Notes under the pieces: generated by a model
Told to the model about the DNA's origin: nothing
Database searches by the model: none
What the model saw: only the letters and a program-made list of their open reading frames with translations
Part shown: piece after piece, positions 12,736 through 25,757 of the stretch
How the letters are laid out: every line of letters starts with the position of its first letter
Numbering within the stretch: the stretch's first letter is position 1
Source: Eonycteris spelaea
Lineage: Eukaryota; Chordata; Mammalia; Chiroptera; Pteropodidae
Reading direction: 5' to 3'
Assembly (NCBI GenBank): GCA_003508835.1
Contig: PUFA01000563.1
Location: forward strand, 1 to 64,000
DNA: 64,000 bases
Translations under genes and position numbers: made by a program

Positions 12736-13760
12736 AACACTCAGTTACACCTTGTCATGCTATTTAACAAATGAATTGACTTGATAAACCCCAATCTAGA
12801 TGGAAGATAGCTAGGAGGAAAACTAGCATTGGCCCACATTAGTAAAATGGTCCTGTATACAGAAGTAGTTAGGAACAAAACCGCAAGAGACAGGAAGCTT
12901 GTTTGCCAACACAACATGTGTGAGACCTTGGGCAAGTCTTTGAAACTCTCAGATGCACACGTTCCCCGTTTGTAAAGTGGGGATGACAGCAACACTTCCT
13001 CTCGTAAGAATTAGTGAGGTTTTTGGCTATGCAAATTATTGTGTTCACACATGAGAGAACATTGCATTGTATCCCTGGAAGTTCTACCAACCCCTGCTTT
13101 TGAGAACCTCAGCTGTAATGACTCAGCATGCACCATGTTTCCAAAGATCTGGGCCTACCAGACTTGCAGCTATTCATTAGCTCACTTCCAGTTCTCACCG
13201 GGACTGGGGATTCTGTAGTCTGCCTGGGACGCATATGGCTGCAAGTCTAAGCATGTACGCTGGAAGCACTGCTGCTGCTGTTACTTATGGTATTCAGGGA
13301 GTCGTTACCCCAAGTCAGGTACAAGACAATGATATTCCACAGGCCACTTACATAGCAAACTTCAGCATCTCTGTACAGTGCCTTTGGGATGGCTGCTGTC
13401 TATGCTCCTGTTGCAACAGAGTTCCTGATCCTTAGGGTTACTAGGTGAAAACACTCATTTTTCCTCATGGCACAGTCAAGTCATTCCAACATGACAAAAG
13501 CCCGGATTACTTAAACCTAGAAGAGCAATCTTTGCCATCAATGAGCCCTTTGATTCTGATGATAATGATTTGCGATTCTCTGGAAGAAAATTTTTAGACA
13601 TATGATCAGGGTAGAGAGGACCCCCGAGGTATGTCTAGTACCTACCTAAAACAAAGAACAAACACATCTGAATCAAGGGGCTAGAAATAGAAAAATAAAA
13701 CTGAAACATAGGTTGATAATTTTACCCAGTGGAAATCCTTTCTTTAGAGTAATAGATAGG
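12736..13760 (-). repeat. Family A flank block, inverted copy in palindrome 1
   Basis: It matches 2869-3600 and continues further, with the CTGCTGCTG run near 13275. A 66-codon frame (13235-13435) is open here but shifts or stops in other copies, so I do not call a gene. Confidence 0.8.
12862..13045 (+). repeat. MIR SINE relic
   Basis: TGTGAGACCTTGGGCAAGTC and GTAAAGTGGGGATGACAGCA follow MIR order. It is the partner of the MIR at 17020-17212 across the palindrome. Confidence 0.65.
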
Positions 13761-14250
13761 GTGCTTTTTGACTTACAATGGGGTAGCTTTTTTCCTGACA
13801 AGCCAATCCTTAGTTGAAAATATGGCCAGTCAAAATGCATTTCCTACACCTCATCTACCAAACATCATAGCTTAGCTTAGCCTTCCTTCAACAGGGCCAG
13901 AACGTTACATTTGGGCAGTTTCTGCAGTAATTGCCTACCCCTTCTTCTCACCGAAAGCAGCAGACACAGTTGAGTGTTTTGTATATATGACATAGACAGA
14001 ACAGGATGTGGAAACCACGAGCCACAATATCGAAAAAGCGCTACTACAAAAAAGTCCACTATGTATCAGCAGTTTAGCATTGTGATCGTGTGACTGCCTT
14101 GGAGCTGAGGCTCACTATCGCTTCCCAGTACCACAAGAGAATATGATACCTCACATCACTACCCAGAAAAAGAGGAAAATTCAAAATTCCATGATCAGGT
14201 TTCACAGAATGTGTATCATTTTTGCACTGTCACAGACACAAAATGTCTGG
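13761..14250 (-). repeat. Block T, second copy
   Basis: It shares CATAGCTTAGCTTAGCCTTC and GAATGTGTATCATTTTTGCA with 3601-4075. Confidence 0.55.
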
Positions 14251-14490
14251 AAAATACTTCGTGATTGACTTGCTTATTCTAAAGAGATATGCACTTGAGT
14301 CAGCTGTCCAATTTCCTTATAAGTCACAGTGTATCGAGAATGTGAGATAAATTTGGAGAAGAGCACTGTAAAAGACATGGCCAAGGATGAATCCAGATAT
14401 GGAGAAACAGGAGAAAAATCTTACCTGATACTGAGTTCCCTTGCAACTGCCTCTGAGTGATCAGATCTTAAAGCCAGAATCGTTGACAAT

Positions 14491-15369
14491 TGCTAAATTC
14501 TGACATTTTCCATTTCAGATTTTCTGAACACAGGTGACCCAAGGTAACATATCCCTGGGAACCAAAGCGCATATAAGGGGGGACTACAGTCTCGTCCCTT
14601 CTGATCTTCACAAACCGTGAGAGTAGAGGTGCTCTTGTGATCCCTACTTTGCAAAGAGGATCAGAGTTGAAGGGATTTGCCCAATATCACACAGCACTGG
14701 GACTAGAAATCGAATCACCTGTCTCTTGAGCCTGTGTCCCTAACACCTTCTGAATGCAATGTAGTTTTACTAATTTGGACAAATGACAATCCTGAAGCCG
14801 ACCTTACACATCAGGGTTGGAGTTCTCAGCTCAAGTGGTTTGTTGATGGCAGATAAAAATGTCACATTATCTTGGTGTGTCTGGATGTTTTATTTCACCG
14901 AACACTGAGCAGCCTTGATTCCTGCAAGAGAGGCCTTTGATCTAGAAAAAAAGGCAAGGAGGGAGAGGACAAGTTCCCTCTCTCCCCCTCCCACCAACCC
15001 TGAGTCCCATGGTTTGATTGGATAGGCACAAGGAGGTATTATCTTGCCTCACAATGACCTTGAGAGTAGAGTCATCACTCCTGTTTCTATGAGACAGGGA
15101 CTGGTAACAACCACTTGGGTTACTTCATGATCAGGCCTGAGAATAGTAAGTGAGCTACTGCTGGAGGGAAAGCAGATATTACCTATGACTGGGTATCGTG
15201 TGCTCGCCTGCTTCTCTGTTTCCTGGACACTCAGCCATCTTGTCCTTAGCACTCTTCATAGGCTAGAGCAAACTCTCTCCACCTAAATCTTCTCCAGTCG
15301 GAGCAGTTACCAAAATGTCCTACTGCTGTTCATTGGGTTTGAACAGATCAACTAGGCAGTGGTCAGCGA
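14491..15369 (-). repeat. Palindrome 1 spacer (A5, inverted)
   Basis: The unpaired centre of palindrome 1, about 880 bases. It is an inverted A5 segment whose counterpart is deleted from the left arm. A MIR lies at about 14605-14770. Confidence 0.75.
14605..14770 (-). repeat. MIR SINE relic in A5
   Basis: Reverse complement of the MIR in the forward A5 copies, with CTTTGCAAAGAGGATCAGAG near 14648. Confidence 0.5.
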
Positions 15370-15799
15370 TTCTGGCTTCAAGATCTGATCACTCAGAGGG
15401 AATTGCAAGGGAAGTCGGTCTCAGGTAAAATTTTCCTCCTTTTTCTCCATTTCTGGATTCAACATTATTTATGACACTTAAACTGCTGCTCTCAAAAAAT
15501 GCCAATTTCCAGAAATGGTGTATTTTCTTGTGCAAAATAGGGCTGTGAGTAGTCACAATTCTGGAGCCCATTACCTTGCAAGTCTTTGGGACAGAGGAAC
15601 TATATAGTTAAGATTAAAATGTGATGCCTGTGGGTATCGCCCGGAGGTAGGGCATGGATTTTTACAGGATGTGAGGGGACAATACCAAGGTTATGGCTTG
15701 GTGTTTTTCAGAGTGCACTACTCTAAATTTATTTCATATTCTTGATACAATATGACTTATAAGGAAATTGGATAGCTGTCTCATGTGCATGCCTCTTTA

Positions 15800-16310
15800 G
15801 AATAAACAAGTAAATCATGAGATAGTTTACAGATTTTTGACTTTGTGATGATGCGAAACGATACACATTCCATGCACACTGAACTTTGCATTTTGAATTT
15901 TCCTCTTTTCCTGGCTAGTGATGTGAGGTATAATATTCTCTCAAGGCGGTGCGCAGTGATAGTCAGCCTCAGGTCCCAGTCAATCACACGATCATGAGGG
16001 TGAACTGCTGATACCTAGTACACTTTGTGTTTCATCGCTTTTTGAACATCGTGTGTCGTGGTTTCCGCATCTTGTCGTGTCTACATCGTGTCTACAAAAC
16101 ACTCAACTGTGTCTGCTGCTTTCGGTGTGAAGAAGGGGTAGGAAATTATTGCAGAAACTGCCCAAATGGAAACGTTCCGGGCTTATTTATGGCAGGCTAG
16201 GCTAAGCTATGATGTTTGGTAGGTGATGTTTAGTAAATACATTTTGACCTGCCATATTTTCAACTAAGGATTGGTTTGTCGGGAAAAAGTTACCCCATCA
16301 TAAGTCAAAA
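15800..16310 (+). repeat. Block T, third copy
   Basis: Contains GAAACGATACACATTCCATG near 15856 and CCCCATCATAAGTCAAAAAG near 16292, the two ends seen in the other T copies. Confidence 0.55.
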
Positions 16311-17430
16311 AGCATCTTATCTATTACTCTAGGAAGAGGATTTCACACTGGGTAAAATTGTGAACCTGAGTTTCAGTTTATTTTTTATATCTTGCCCCTT
16401 GATGCAGATGTGTTTGTTCTTTGTTTTAGGTAGGTACTAGAAATACTTCAAGGGTCCTCAATCCTGATCATATTTATAAAATTATTCTTCCAGAGAATCT
16501 CAAATCATTATCATCAGAGTCAGGGGGCTCATCGATGGCAATGATTGCTCTCCTAGGTTTAAGGATTCTGGGCTTATGTCATGTTGGAATGACTTGACTG
16601 TGCCACGAGATACCATGAGTGTTTCCCCCCAATAACCCTGAGGATCAGGAACTCTGTTGCAACAGACGCATAGGCAGCAGTCATCCCAAAGGCACTGTAG
16701 ACAGAGGCTGAAGTTTGGCATGGAAGTGGGCTATGGAAACTCATCATCCTGTACCTGACCTGGGGTAACGACTCCCTGAATACCATAAGTACCACCAGCA
16801 GCAGCCCTTCCAGCATACATGCCAAGACTTGTAGCTATCTGCGAACGAGACAGATTTTAGGATCCCCCGTCCTAGTGAGAACTGGAACTGGGCTAATGCA
16901 TGAATGCAAAGCTAGTTGGCCCAGCTCTCTGGGAACATGGCACATACTGAGTCATTCCAGCTGAGGTTCTCAAAGGCAGGTGCTGGCAGAACTTTCAGGG
17001 ATACAATGCAATGTCCTCTCTTGTGTGAACACAAGAAGTTGCATGGCCAACAACCTCACCAACTCCTAAGAAGGGCAGTGTTGCTGTCATGCCCACTTTA
17101 CAAAGGGGGAATGTGTGGATCCAAGAGGTTCAAAGACTTGCCCACGGTCACACAGAATTGAGATTGGAAAACATGCAGCCTGTCTCTCGAGGTTTTGTTC
17201 CTAACCGCTTCTGTATACTGCATCATTTTATTAATGTGGGCCAATGTTAGTTTTGTTATAGCTATCTCCCAACTAGATTGGGGATTATCAACTTGAATTA
17301 TTTGGTAGAAAAGACGTCAAGGTGTATCTGAGTGTTCTGCAGACTGCAGAGTTATTCTGAGCTGCCACTTTTTTTTACAGAAATCACAGTTTGTCAGGAC
17401 TAGAGAGCAAAGAAGGAACAGGAAAACTCC
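16311..17430 (+). repeat. Family A flank block, forward copy in palindrome 1
   Basis: Same order as 1-1204. The minus-strand open frame at 16574-16825 resembles the one at 294-530 but is not intact in the inverted copies. Confidence 0.8.
17020..17212 (-). repeat. MIR SINE relic
   Basis: Reverse-strand MIR with GACTTGCCCACGGTCACACA near 17132. Confidence 0.65.
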
Positions 17431-18990
17431 CTTTCATCTTATCCATATGCCATTCTCTATGCCCCAGGGCCTGATAGCATAAGCACCGGGAGGAATTGAG
17501 GAGACTCACAATGGCCCTCAGAACTTTTGTGAGCGCACACAATGGTGAGATCTAAACAAATCTCATCAGCACCTGGGTTACTTCTGGTTCAGGGATGAAT
17601 ACGATGTGTGACTGAGAGCTGTTTGAAGATAGGGGACAGAAATCACATCTGTGAATTGCCTATTTCTGACAAATTCCATTAAATATTTTCAGACCACATT
17701 TGACCAAAGGTAACACATCCCTGGGAATCAAAGCGCACATAAGGGGTGACTAATGTCTCGTCTCATCTTATCTTCACAAACCTTAAGAATGCAGGTGCTC
17801 TTGTGATCCCTACTTTGCAAACGGGATTAGAGTAGAAGTGATTTTTACAAGATCACACAGCACTGGTCCTGGAAATACCATCACCTGTTTCTTGAGCCCG
17901 TGTTTTTAACCCCTTATGTATATGATGTAGTTTTACTAATTTGGACAAATAACAGTCATCAAGCTGACATTACAGATCAGGATTGAAGTTCCTTAGCTCA
18001 GGCGGTTTGTTGATGGCAGATAAAAATGCCACATTATCTTGGTGTATCTGCATATTTTATCTCTCGGACCACTGAGCAGCCTCGGTTTCTGCAGGAGTGG
18101 CCACTGATTTAGAAGGGAAGGCAATGAGGGAGAGAACAAGTTCCCTCTCACCCCCTCCCACTATGTCCCTGAGTCTCAGGACCTGATTGGTTAAGCACCA
18201 AGACGTGTCATCACACCTCACAATGACCTTCAGAGCTGAATCATCACACCAGTTTCTATGAGACAAAGAATGTCAACAACCATTTGGATTACTTTGTGAT
18301 CAGGCCTCAGAATAGGAAGTAGCTGCTGTTGGAGGGAAAGCAGATGTTACCTATGACTGGGTATTGTCTGCTCATCTGCTTCTCTGTTGCCTGGACACTC
18401 AGCTATCTTGTCTTCAGCACTCTTCATAGGCTAGAGCAAACTCTCTCCACTTAAACCTTCGCCCGTCAGAGCAGTTACCAAAATGTCCTAATGCCGTTCC
18501 TTGGGTTTCATCAGGTCACCTGGGCAGTTGTCAGCGATTCTTGGTGCAAGATCAGGGGGAGTGGCAAGGGAACTTGGTCTCAGGTAGGATTTTTCTCCTC
18601 TTTCTCCATCTCTGAATTCAACCTTGGCCATGACACTTAAACCGCTGCTTTCGAAAAATGCCAATTCCCAGAAATGGGATATTTCCTTGTAGAAAATAGG
18701 GCTGTGAGTAGTCACACTTCTCGAGCCCATTACCTTTCAAGTCTCTGGGACAGAACAACTATGTAGTTAACATTAACATGTGATGCCTGTGGGTATTTCC
18801 CAGAGGTAGTGAATGGATTTTTACAGGATGTTAGGAGTATAATGCGGAGGACATGGCTTGGAGTCTTTTAGAGTGCTCTTCTCCAATTTTATTTCTTATT
18901 CTTGATATACTATGACTTATATGGAAATTGGACAGCTGCCTTAAGTGAATGTCTCTTTAGAATAAGCATGTCAATCATGAGATTGTTTAC
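17431..18990 (-). repeat. Family A core block A5, inverted copy in right arm
   Basis: Pairs with 11101-12735. Landmarks include AAGTCTCTGGGACAGAACAA near 18739 and TATAAGTCATAG-like sequence on the complement near 18910. Confidence 0.8.
17765..17930 (-). repeat. MIR SINE relic in A5
   Basis: Contains CTACTTTGCAAACGGGATTA and ACAAGATCACACAGCACTGG, the MIR core read backwards. Confidence 0.5.
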
Positions 18991-20606
18991 AGAAAGGAAC
19001 ACTGGATACAACTTAAACACACAAAGAAGATGTTATATACTGCTCTGAGAATAAGGTATGAAATAGCAAATAAATCTATACATTCAGTGCAAATATTTTC
19101 ATGAATCTCAGCAGGATTTTACCATGAACAAGCTGATTATTCAGTACACTGAAGAGAACACATTTGAAAATAACCGTGATAGTGGCCTTTCCCTACGGTG
19201 CATTAACATCTACACTGTAGAATAAACAGTTAAAACTGGGATTGACACTATGTCAATGGGAAAGAACAGATTCTAGACACAGACCCATGTACACGACAAT
19301 GGGGAAAAAAAGGATCAGGTTGACATTTCAAGTGAGACGATGTTCCAGGGCAATCTCTTATGATTACTACTGGAAACAAATGTTTGTATTAGGAAGGAGC
19401 CAGGAGAAAGAGGACCCTGGGTCTACTGGATTAAATGGGTCACATCATCTTTCTCAGGCTTTCTAGGTTGAGCGCTCTTGTGGGTACAACTGGCCTGCCG
19501 ACAAATCATGGATATAGGCCATTCTGATGTCACTCCCACAAGCCCTCCCCTAACCCAAGAGGGCCGATAAACACATAAAACCTAAAGTAGCCTCTAGAAA
19601 CATGCTGGGCTATTTACTCAGTAGGCAACTGGGCATGCAGAGAAATGATGTGGATCTGTCAAAGTGGCTGTGGATGCTGACGTAAGCTACAGCACGGTGG
19701 AGTTGGCCTTTGCAAAGAGTCATGTGACTTACCTGCTTACACCTCCCCCATGCTTTTGGAAAGTGCAAAGAAAAATAATGCAGAATAAAACTCCACACTT
19801 CTTTCAGCTTTTAAAATAAAAGCTACATTTTACTCATTCAGGTTTGATATGTTTTTATGCTGATTCATCTCTCTTGGCGTACACTGGGGAACCCGGTGTT
19901 TTTGAATCTCATACTTTCTTCTTACCCTCACATCTACCCCCAGGACTATGGTGAGGAGTCAGGTCTCAGCACACAGTAGACTAGGGACCTGGAAGAGAAC
20001 TCCTCATCCTCCCCATTCTCTGCTATTCTTGGCCCTCTCGATGAGGCTCACTCCTTCCCTCTACTCAGCCTGAATTAGCTTCATTCCTCACCTCTTTTTT
20101 GACCCTAAGGGAAGTCAACATGTCCTGTCAGCTCATGTGTTGTGAGGACCCTTGGCTCTGTGATTTCCCAACCTGAGAAAAGACTGTGTGTGAGCAAATG
20201 AGCATTGGCAAGAGGGAGGATCTGATGCGGCAAGAACCAGAGCTAGTGGGACAGGGTGGGATCAAGGACCCATGAGCAGAGGGAGAAGAAAGCAATTATT
20301 CCATTTGGGACTGGGAGCTTTTTCGTAAAGGTGTGCCAAGCAAAGCAATGCCTCTCTATGAGAACATAAACTTCCCCTTCCTTCTGTGTGCTCCCTTCCT
20401 TCTCGCCGGTTTCTGCATAAGACAGGTGAGCTCAGAATTATTCCTAATGTCCAGAGTAGTGTGAACTCTCTGCAGCCGAAGCAAGCTGAGGGCACTCTCC
20501 ACCTGGAAGCTACAAGTGGGTGGAGTCAGATGGTGCTTATCGGTACCAGAGATCCCCAAACATCGCGTAATTACAAATACATTTTTTTTACTTAACCCGG
20601 CTTTTC

Positions 20607-20661
20607 TTTTTATTTATTTAGTTATCTATCTATTTATTTATTTATTTATTCATTTATTTTT
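20607..20661. repeat. (TTTA)n microsatellite
   Basis: TTTATTTATTTA-type run interrupted by ATCTATCTA. B1 has AAATAAATAAAA near 9450 and B3 is shortened. Confidence 0.85.
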
Positions 20662-21035
20662 AGCGTGCAGAGCTCTGATTTGTGTCATAGCTGACCTATT
20701 TTATGAAGTTCAGCTATAGAATAGGAGAAACTTCCCATTGGATATGCAAGCTTCAGACAGCACTTAGAAGTTTTGCAGAAGTTGGAATTATCTAGCAGAT
20801 TTCTCATTCCAAGCATTAACTCACGTGTTCACAAATTAATCTTATATATCTATAACTTAGGTCAACCTACTCATGAACCTTTATTTCAGCTGAGGGAAGA
20901 AATGATGGAACCTTGCCCATTGAGGTGAATCAATCTCTTCTAGTTTAGAACTTAATCATTTGTGTAATTAATCACTTATTTTTTGGCACTGAAATTGTGT
21001 AAATTCAAAATCCAATATCCTCATGAGCACTGCTC

Positions 21036-21270
21036 TCCCCTCTCATAAGTCTTCCTCTGTACCCGCTTCTTGCCTTCACTCTTTTCCTTTTTTCTCTTCC
21101 TCCCCATCCCGTTTTCCTCACCCCTCCTCCTATTCTTCCTCCTCCACTTCTCCCCTTGCTATTCTCCTCCTTAGCCTCCCCTCCTCGCCCTACCCATTTC
21201 TTACTTCCTCCTCTTTCCTCTCCACCTCTGCTTCTCACTCCTCTTTTCCCTTCTTCCTCTTCTTCAAGAA
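21036..21270. repeat. Pyrimidine-rich low-complexity tract (B2)
   Basis: CTTCCTCTTCC-type run, the counterpart of the purine tract in B1. Confidence 0.85.
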
Positions 21271-22220
21271 ATTATGTAGCTACAGATGATTATTGCCAAG
21301 AATGCGGACCTGTCCTCTTTGCCTTCTGCTCCCCCTCAGTCTTTGGGTGCCCGCCATTTCTTCCCTTCATCTTTGGTGGATGGCTATAACAGGTCCTTCT
21401 TGGCATTTAGCACATACCAGTATCATGGTGCTGATTGCTGATGCCATAGCCCTCAATCAGAATAGTTGCACACTCTGGGCCATCATCTTGCAGATGCAGG
21501 CCTTGTCTTGTTATCAGTCCTCTCAACATTTTTATGGAGTCTCTTCATAGGTAGGGCCTGCAGCTGAAACTCACTCCTGCTATAAAAAAAAACCTTGGGG
21601 AACTCAAGGGCATTCCCTTGCAATATCTTTTCTCTAAATATCAGGCTGTCATTCCTGACCTCCCCTGAATTCCTCCTGTTGTACTGGGGCACTGAGAGGA
21701 TGTCTCCTTCCCAGAGGTCCAAGTCGAATGCGAGGTCAGGTGCCATTCTGCTCTCGGATTCACAGCCTTTCACATTTCCTGTTTCAATACTCTCTCCTTC
21801 CTTTCCAAGCCTCTCTCCAGGATCCCTTTCATAGAGTTATACAAGCAGTGCACTGTGCAATTCAACTGAACATATTCACATGTGATGCACCCTCGAGTTT
21901 GCTGTGCACAGCCTACCTGTCAGCACATGCTAATGCTATGCTCAGCCAGTGCGTGGCTCCAAAAGAGCCCTAGTCTCACCTTGGGGAGAGAAATCAGTAT
22001 TATCCTCTCCTGTGTCCTGCTTATCTATGGCTGAAAATGCATATCTGTAGGCTCTTAGCTTTGGCTATCTAGGGCTCTGTATAATATTTATTTAAACAAA
22101 GCCTGGCTCTTGAAAATGAAGACATCAGCTTTCAAAGCTAAGATCTCTGCAATGACCTTTCAGAATGAATTTCAGATATCAACAGCTACACTCTGAATGT
22201 TTTTTTCTGCCATTTTCTGC

Positions 22221-23065
22221 CATTTTCTGCGAAGGGATTCCTCAGCTTTAATGAGGGAGGGGTCATGGGTAAAAAATATATATGATTTTGGAAAAGAAAA
22301 CCTGGATTTCACATCCTTAAATATTTTCCCACTTTCACTTTTATTGGTAGTTAGGTAGGTCTGGGTGTGTTAAGCACAGTAGATTCAGAACTGAAATTCT
22401 TCTTCAAGGTCATTAACAGTTAAGAATGGTCCTATATTCAAGGACCAACCGAAAATAAGAGCTTTCCCATGTTTACTCCTCCCTGCTAAAGAGAGGGAAG
22501 GATAGTAGGGACATATTCTTTTAGTCCAAATGATGGTGGAAGTACTCTGTGATCTTTTAGGCCAAGGACCAGGAAGTGGAATGATAAGAAGGCAATCCTT
22601 AGGGAGTTAGGCTCTCCTGTCCCTCTCTGGGCTGTGTCTCAAAGGAGTGCCTGGTCTAGAAATCCTCTCCTTCACCATTGGTCCTGAGAATATCCTCCCC
22701 CACCTAGAGACACTTTGCTGCTGGGAGGCACCAGCAAAGGAAATTAGGCCATAAATGTCAAGCCCAGACTATGTTTCCTGTCCTCTAATGGCAGGGGGAC
22801 TCCTGCCCCCAGCAGCTCCCAGCACTGGAAGCATTCGTCTTCCAGATGTGGGAAGAATCCCTTCTTCTACCACAAGGTGGCCAGGCCTAGGAAAGTTCTC
22901 TCACCTGCTCAAGTAACATCAGCAGGGAAGACATGCTATAATGCAAGCATATCCCTACAGTACCACAGAATCCTGAAAGTCATAATGTTATTACAATCAT
23001 AATGTACAATATTAGGCCAGGACCCACATGCCAACCCTGAAGAGGAGGCGGACTGCCTGCTAAAG
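22221..23065 (+). repeat. Outer part of repeat B, absent from B1
   Basis: It matches 52540-53360 in B3 at roughly 90-95% by eye. No gene is recognised; a CTGCCCCCAGCAGCTCC stretch near 22803 is shared. Confidence 0.75.
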
Positions 23066-23145
23066 TAAAAAACAAACAAACAAACAAACAAATAAAATAA
23101 AATAAAATAAAATAAAATAAAATAAAATAAAATAAAATAAAATAA
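23066..23145. repeat. (AAAC)n(AAAAT)n microsatellite
   Basis: Alternating AAAC then TAAAA repeats. The B3 counterpart near 53370-53405 is much shorter. Confidence 0.9.
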
Positions 23146-23149
23146 TAGA

Positions 23150-23465
23150 AGTCAGTGTCCCCTAACTTAACACCCAGAGTGTCCAGGATACAAAAAATAT
23201 CATTCATACAAGAACAAGGAAGGTCACAACTAGACTGAGAAAAGACAACAGATTGACACTAACACAGAGATAACTCAGATATCAGGATCCTCTGACAATA
23301 ATTTCAAAGCAGCCATCATAAATACAATTCAAAACAGAAATTTCAAATTAGCTTGAAAGAAAAAAATAAATAAAATCTCAGAAAATAAATAGAAGTTCTA
23401 AAAAAGAACTGAATGAGAACCAAATAACTGAAAAATACAGTAGCCACAGGGTAACAGGGCAGAGA
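23150..23465 (+). repeat. LINE1 5' region / ORF1 leader fragment (B2)
   Basis: The order ACCCAGAGTGTCCAGGATAC, GAGAAAAGACAACAGATTGA, AAAGCAGCCATCATAAATAC, AATCTCAGAAAATAAATAGA, AACTGAAAAATACAGTA follows the 5' part of old mammalian LINE1. It is shared with B3 (53410-53725), so it predates the B2/B3 duplication. Confidence 0.7.
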
Positions 23466-24110
23466 TTTCTGAAAACTAAACCCAGGCTATCGTTCTGCCA
23501 GTGGCTAAATTACAATGCAAAGTAAATTGCAAACATCACAGGGTATCTTCTGTTAAAGTGAGAGCATTGATTGGAAAGAAATGGGATCCTGAACATTGGA
23601 ATTGGAACATATGGACAGATCTAAAACATAAGGACATGGAACCCCTAAATTCTGCTGAGTCTTCTCTGCCAATAGAAGCAGTCCTTCCACCCCTGTCTGA
23701 GGAGGTTAACCTTGCTTCATCTAAAGACTTTTAGTTGTATCCCCTGAGAGAGTTGACTTGCAAGACACTGCTGATTATCCTCAGGATCTACCCTCAACAG
23801 CTGTTTTTGCTTCTAGACTGATAACTAGGCCTGAGTCCCAGCAGGCCCCAAAAGGTGAAGTATGCAATGTGACCCATGAGCAGGGGTACTGCACACCAAG
23901 AGAACTGTGACTTTTCCAATTTATACAGACAGAAATCTGGGGAATTTGTGTGGAAATGGATATGAAGAGTGTGGGATGACACTGTTAAGAACATAAAGTT
24001 GGATCAGGATGAATATATGGATGTGGGCCCACTAAGCAATGATTCTGAACTCAAAGATGCAGCTCAAGGGGTTAGAGAAGGCACTATCTCTTTGGCTGTT
24101 CATTGGTGGG
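23340..24110. repeat. Near-identical tract shared by B2 and B3
   Basis: Bases here match 53603-54345 almost perfectly; I see only scattered single-base indels and the short GGGTAACAGG/GGGTAGCCACAGG difference. Flanking B sequence differs at several percent. A 66-codon minus-strand frame (23794-23994) is therefore identical to 54057-54257, but I do not consider it a gene. The source of the sequence is unknown; an internal retroviral segment is possible. Confidence 0.8.
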
Positions 24111-24250
24111 TTGGTTGTCTGAAACATGTACCAAAATGTAATCTCCATACACTAAATAAAGTTGAATGCTAGAACTGCCTTCGTATACCATATATGAAAA
24201 CTTAGGGAGATTAGAATGTAAAAGTGGATTTATCATGCAAGATCTGTTTC

Positions 24251-25390
24251 TCAGTCATTTATTTTTTTTAACTTATGAATTGTTTATTTCTGGAGTTTCC
24301 CATTCATGTTTTGGGAACACTGCTGACTATGGGTCACTGAAATCATGGAAAGCAAAACCCAAATAAAGGGGACTACTGTCCATGATAACTTTTGCGTTTA
24401 GAGCATTAACCAACTAGAACGTATCATAGAAATATCCTGATCATGATAGCAATGGAAACAAACAAAACAGTGAGGATATGGTTCTTATCATGGTTTCTAT
24501 TTTTTAGCTCTTCTTGTGGACAGCCACATAATGAGGATAATATGCTTATACCTTTCTGAACTTAGCAATATTAGCCAGTGTGTATTGATTTTGCATTATG
24601 AAAGATGTGTAATTTGGCTAAATTGCATAATTTTCTTCTTTTTTCTTTTATCAATGTTGTATTAATGCATTCAAACATTATTTTTATTCTTCTATAGACT
24701 TTCTTGATCACTTCAAAATAAATTATTGTCAATTTTGACAGGCATAATAAGAAGTAATGATTTTGGAAACTTAAGAGCAGATTACAGAATCTAGAAAATA
24801 GCATTTCTGCCTGTCTCACACTGAGTGACCCTTACAGAACAGAATCTCCTCAATTCTAAGATGACCATCAATTTTAATGCACACCATTAATTTAATAATG
24901 AAAATCACATTATGCATAGCCTATCATCTTTACTTCAGAAAGGTTAAAATGTAAAAATGAGCACCTTGAAATTCAAGAAAGACTCGGTATAGCTCTTATT
25001 TGGTTCTTGCTTTAGTGGAATGCATGAAACTGGCACCTGATTTGAAATACATTGTTGATAAAGTGGTGATTTTTAAAAAAATCAGGAGTAATAGATGTTT
25101 TGAATGCTTTTTCAATATGCTCAAGTTTCTCATAAGCCTTTTCCTTTAAACTATTAGGATGAAGAAAATATAAATCAGTTTTTAATATTGAGCTATTATT
25201 ACTTTGTAGAAGTGATGTCTAGTTGATTAGGATGTACATTTCTTCTAATGTACTCCTGGATTTGTTTGCTTTTTTTAAAATATATATTTTTTTGCATCCT
25301 CAATTGGTCTACAGCTCTCCCTTTACACCTGTTTTGTCATTTTTTAAAAATTACTTTCCTGTTGACTTTATATAAAGAATTGGGAAACTT
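24251..25390. other. Unassigned AT-rich DNA
   Basis: Begins where B2 and B3 part company. No gene or RNA recognised. Confidence 0.5.
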
Positions 25391-25757
25391 TCCTTCATTC
25401 TTTGTGCTCCTGCACAGTTTAAAATAAGAATGATTGCAAAGCACAGAGGACTTGGGGGGCTGAAAATTACTCTGTATAATACTATATTGGTGGATACATG
25501 TCACTGTGCATATCTCCAAACTAATGGGATGTACAATACCAAAAGTGAACCATAATGTAAACCATAGAATCTGAGTGATAATGATGTGTCAAAGCGGGTT
25601 ATTCGACTGTAACAAATGTAGTAGTTGGGCAGGGTGTGTTTATAACAGGGGAGGCTGTGCATGTGCGGGACACCGGGCATATGGGAAATCTGCACTTCTG
25701 CACCATTTTTGGTGAACCTACAAGTGCTCTAAAAAATAAGCCTATTTTTTAAAAAAA
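25391..25757 (+). repeat. LINE1 3' UTR fragment
   Basis: It runs from GGGGGCTGAAAATTACTCTG through TATTGGTGGATACATGTCAC and GAACCATAATGTAAACCATA to AACCTACAAGTGCTCTAAAA. This is the order of an old LINE1 3' end, followed by AAAAAATAAG. Confidence 0.75.

Larger units (their letters stand above)
15370..22220 (+). repeat. Palindrome 1, right arm
   Basis: Mirror of 7862-14490. From the centre outward: A5 inverted to about 15800, block T (15800-16310), family A flank forward (16311-17430), A5 inverted (17431-18990), linker, then repeat B copy B2. Homology with the left arm fades near 22215, where a repeated TTTTCTGCCA motif is present. Confidence 0.85.
19240..24250 (+). repeat. Repeat B, copy B2
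   Basis: The inner part to 22220 pairs with B1 in palindrome 1. From about 19566 to 24250 it matches B3 (49916-54545) in direct orientation, about 30.3 kb away. B2 includes a pyrimidine tract, a LINE1 piece (23150-23465) and a tract (23340-24110) that is almost identical to B3. I recognise no intact gene in it. Confidence 0.85.

Noticed and set aside
23794..23994. Identical 66-codon minus frame in B2 and B3
   Set aside because: Identity follows from the near-identical DNA tract and is equal at all codon positions; no start context or domain.
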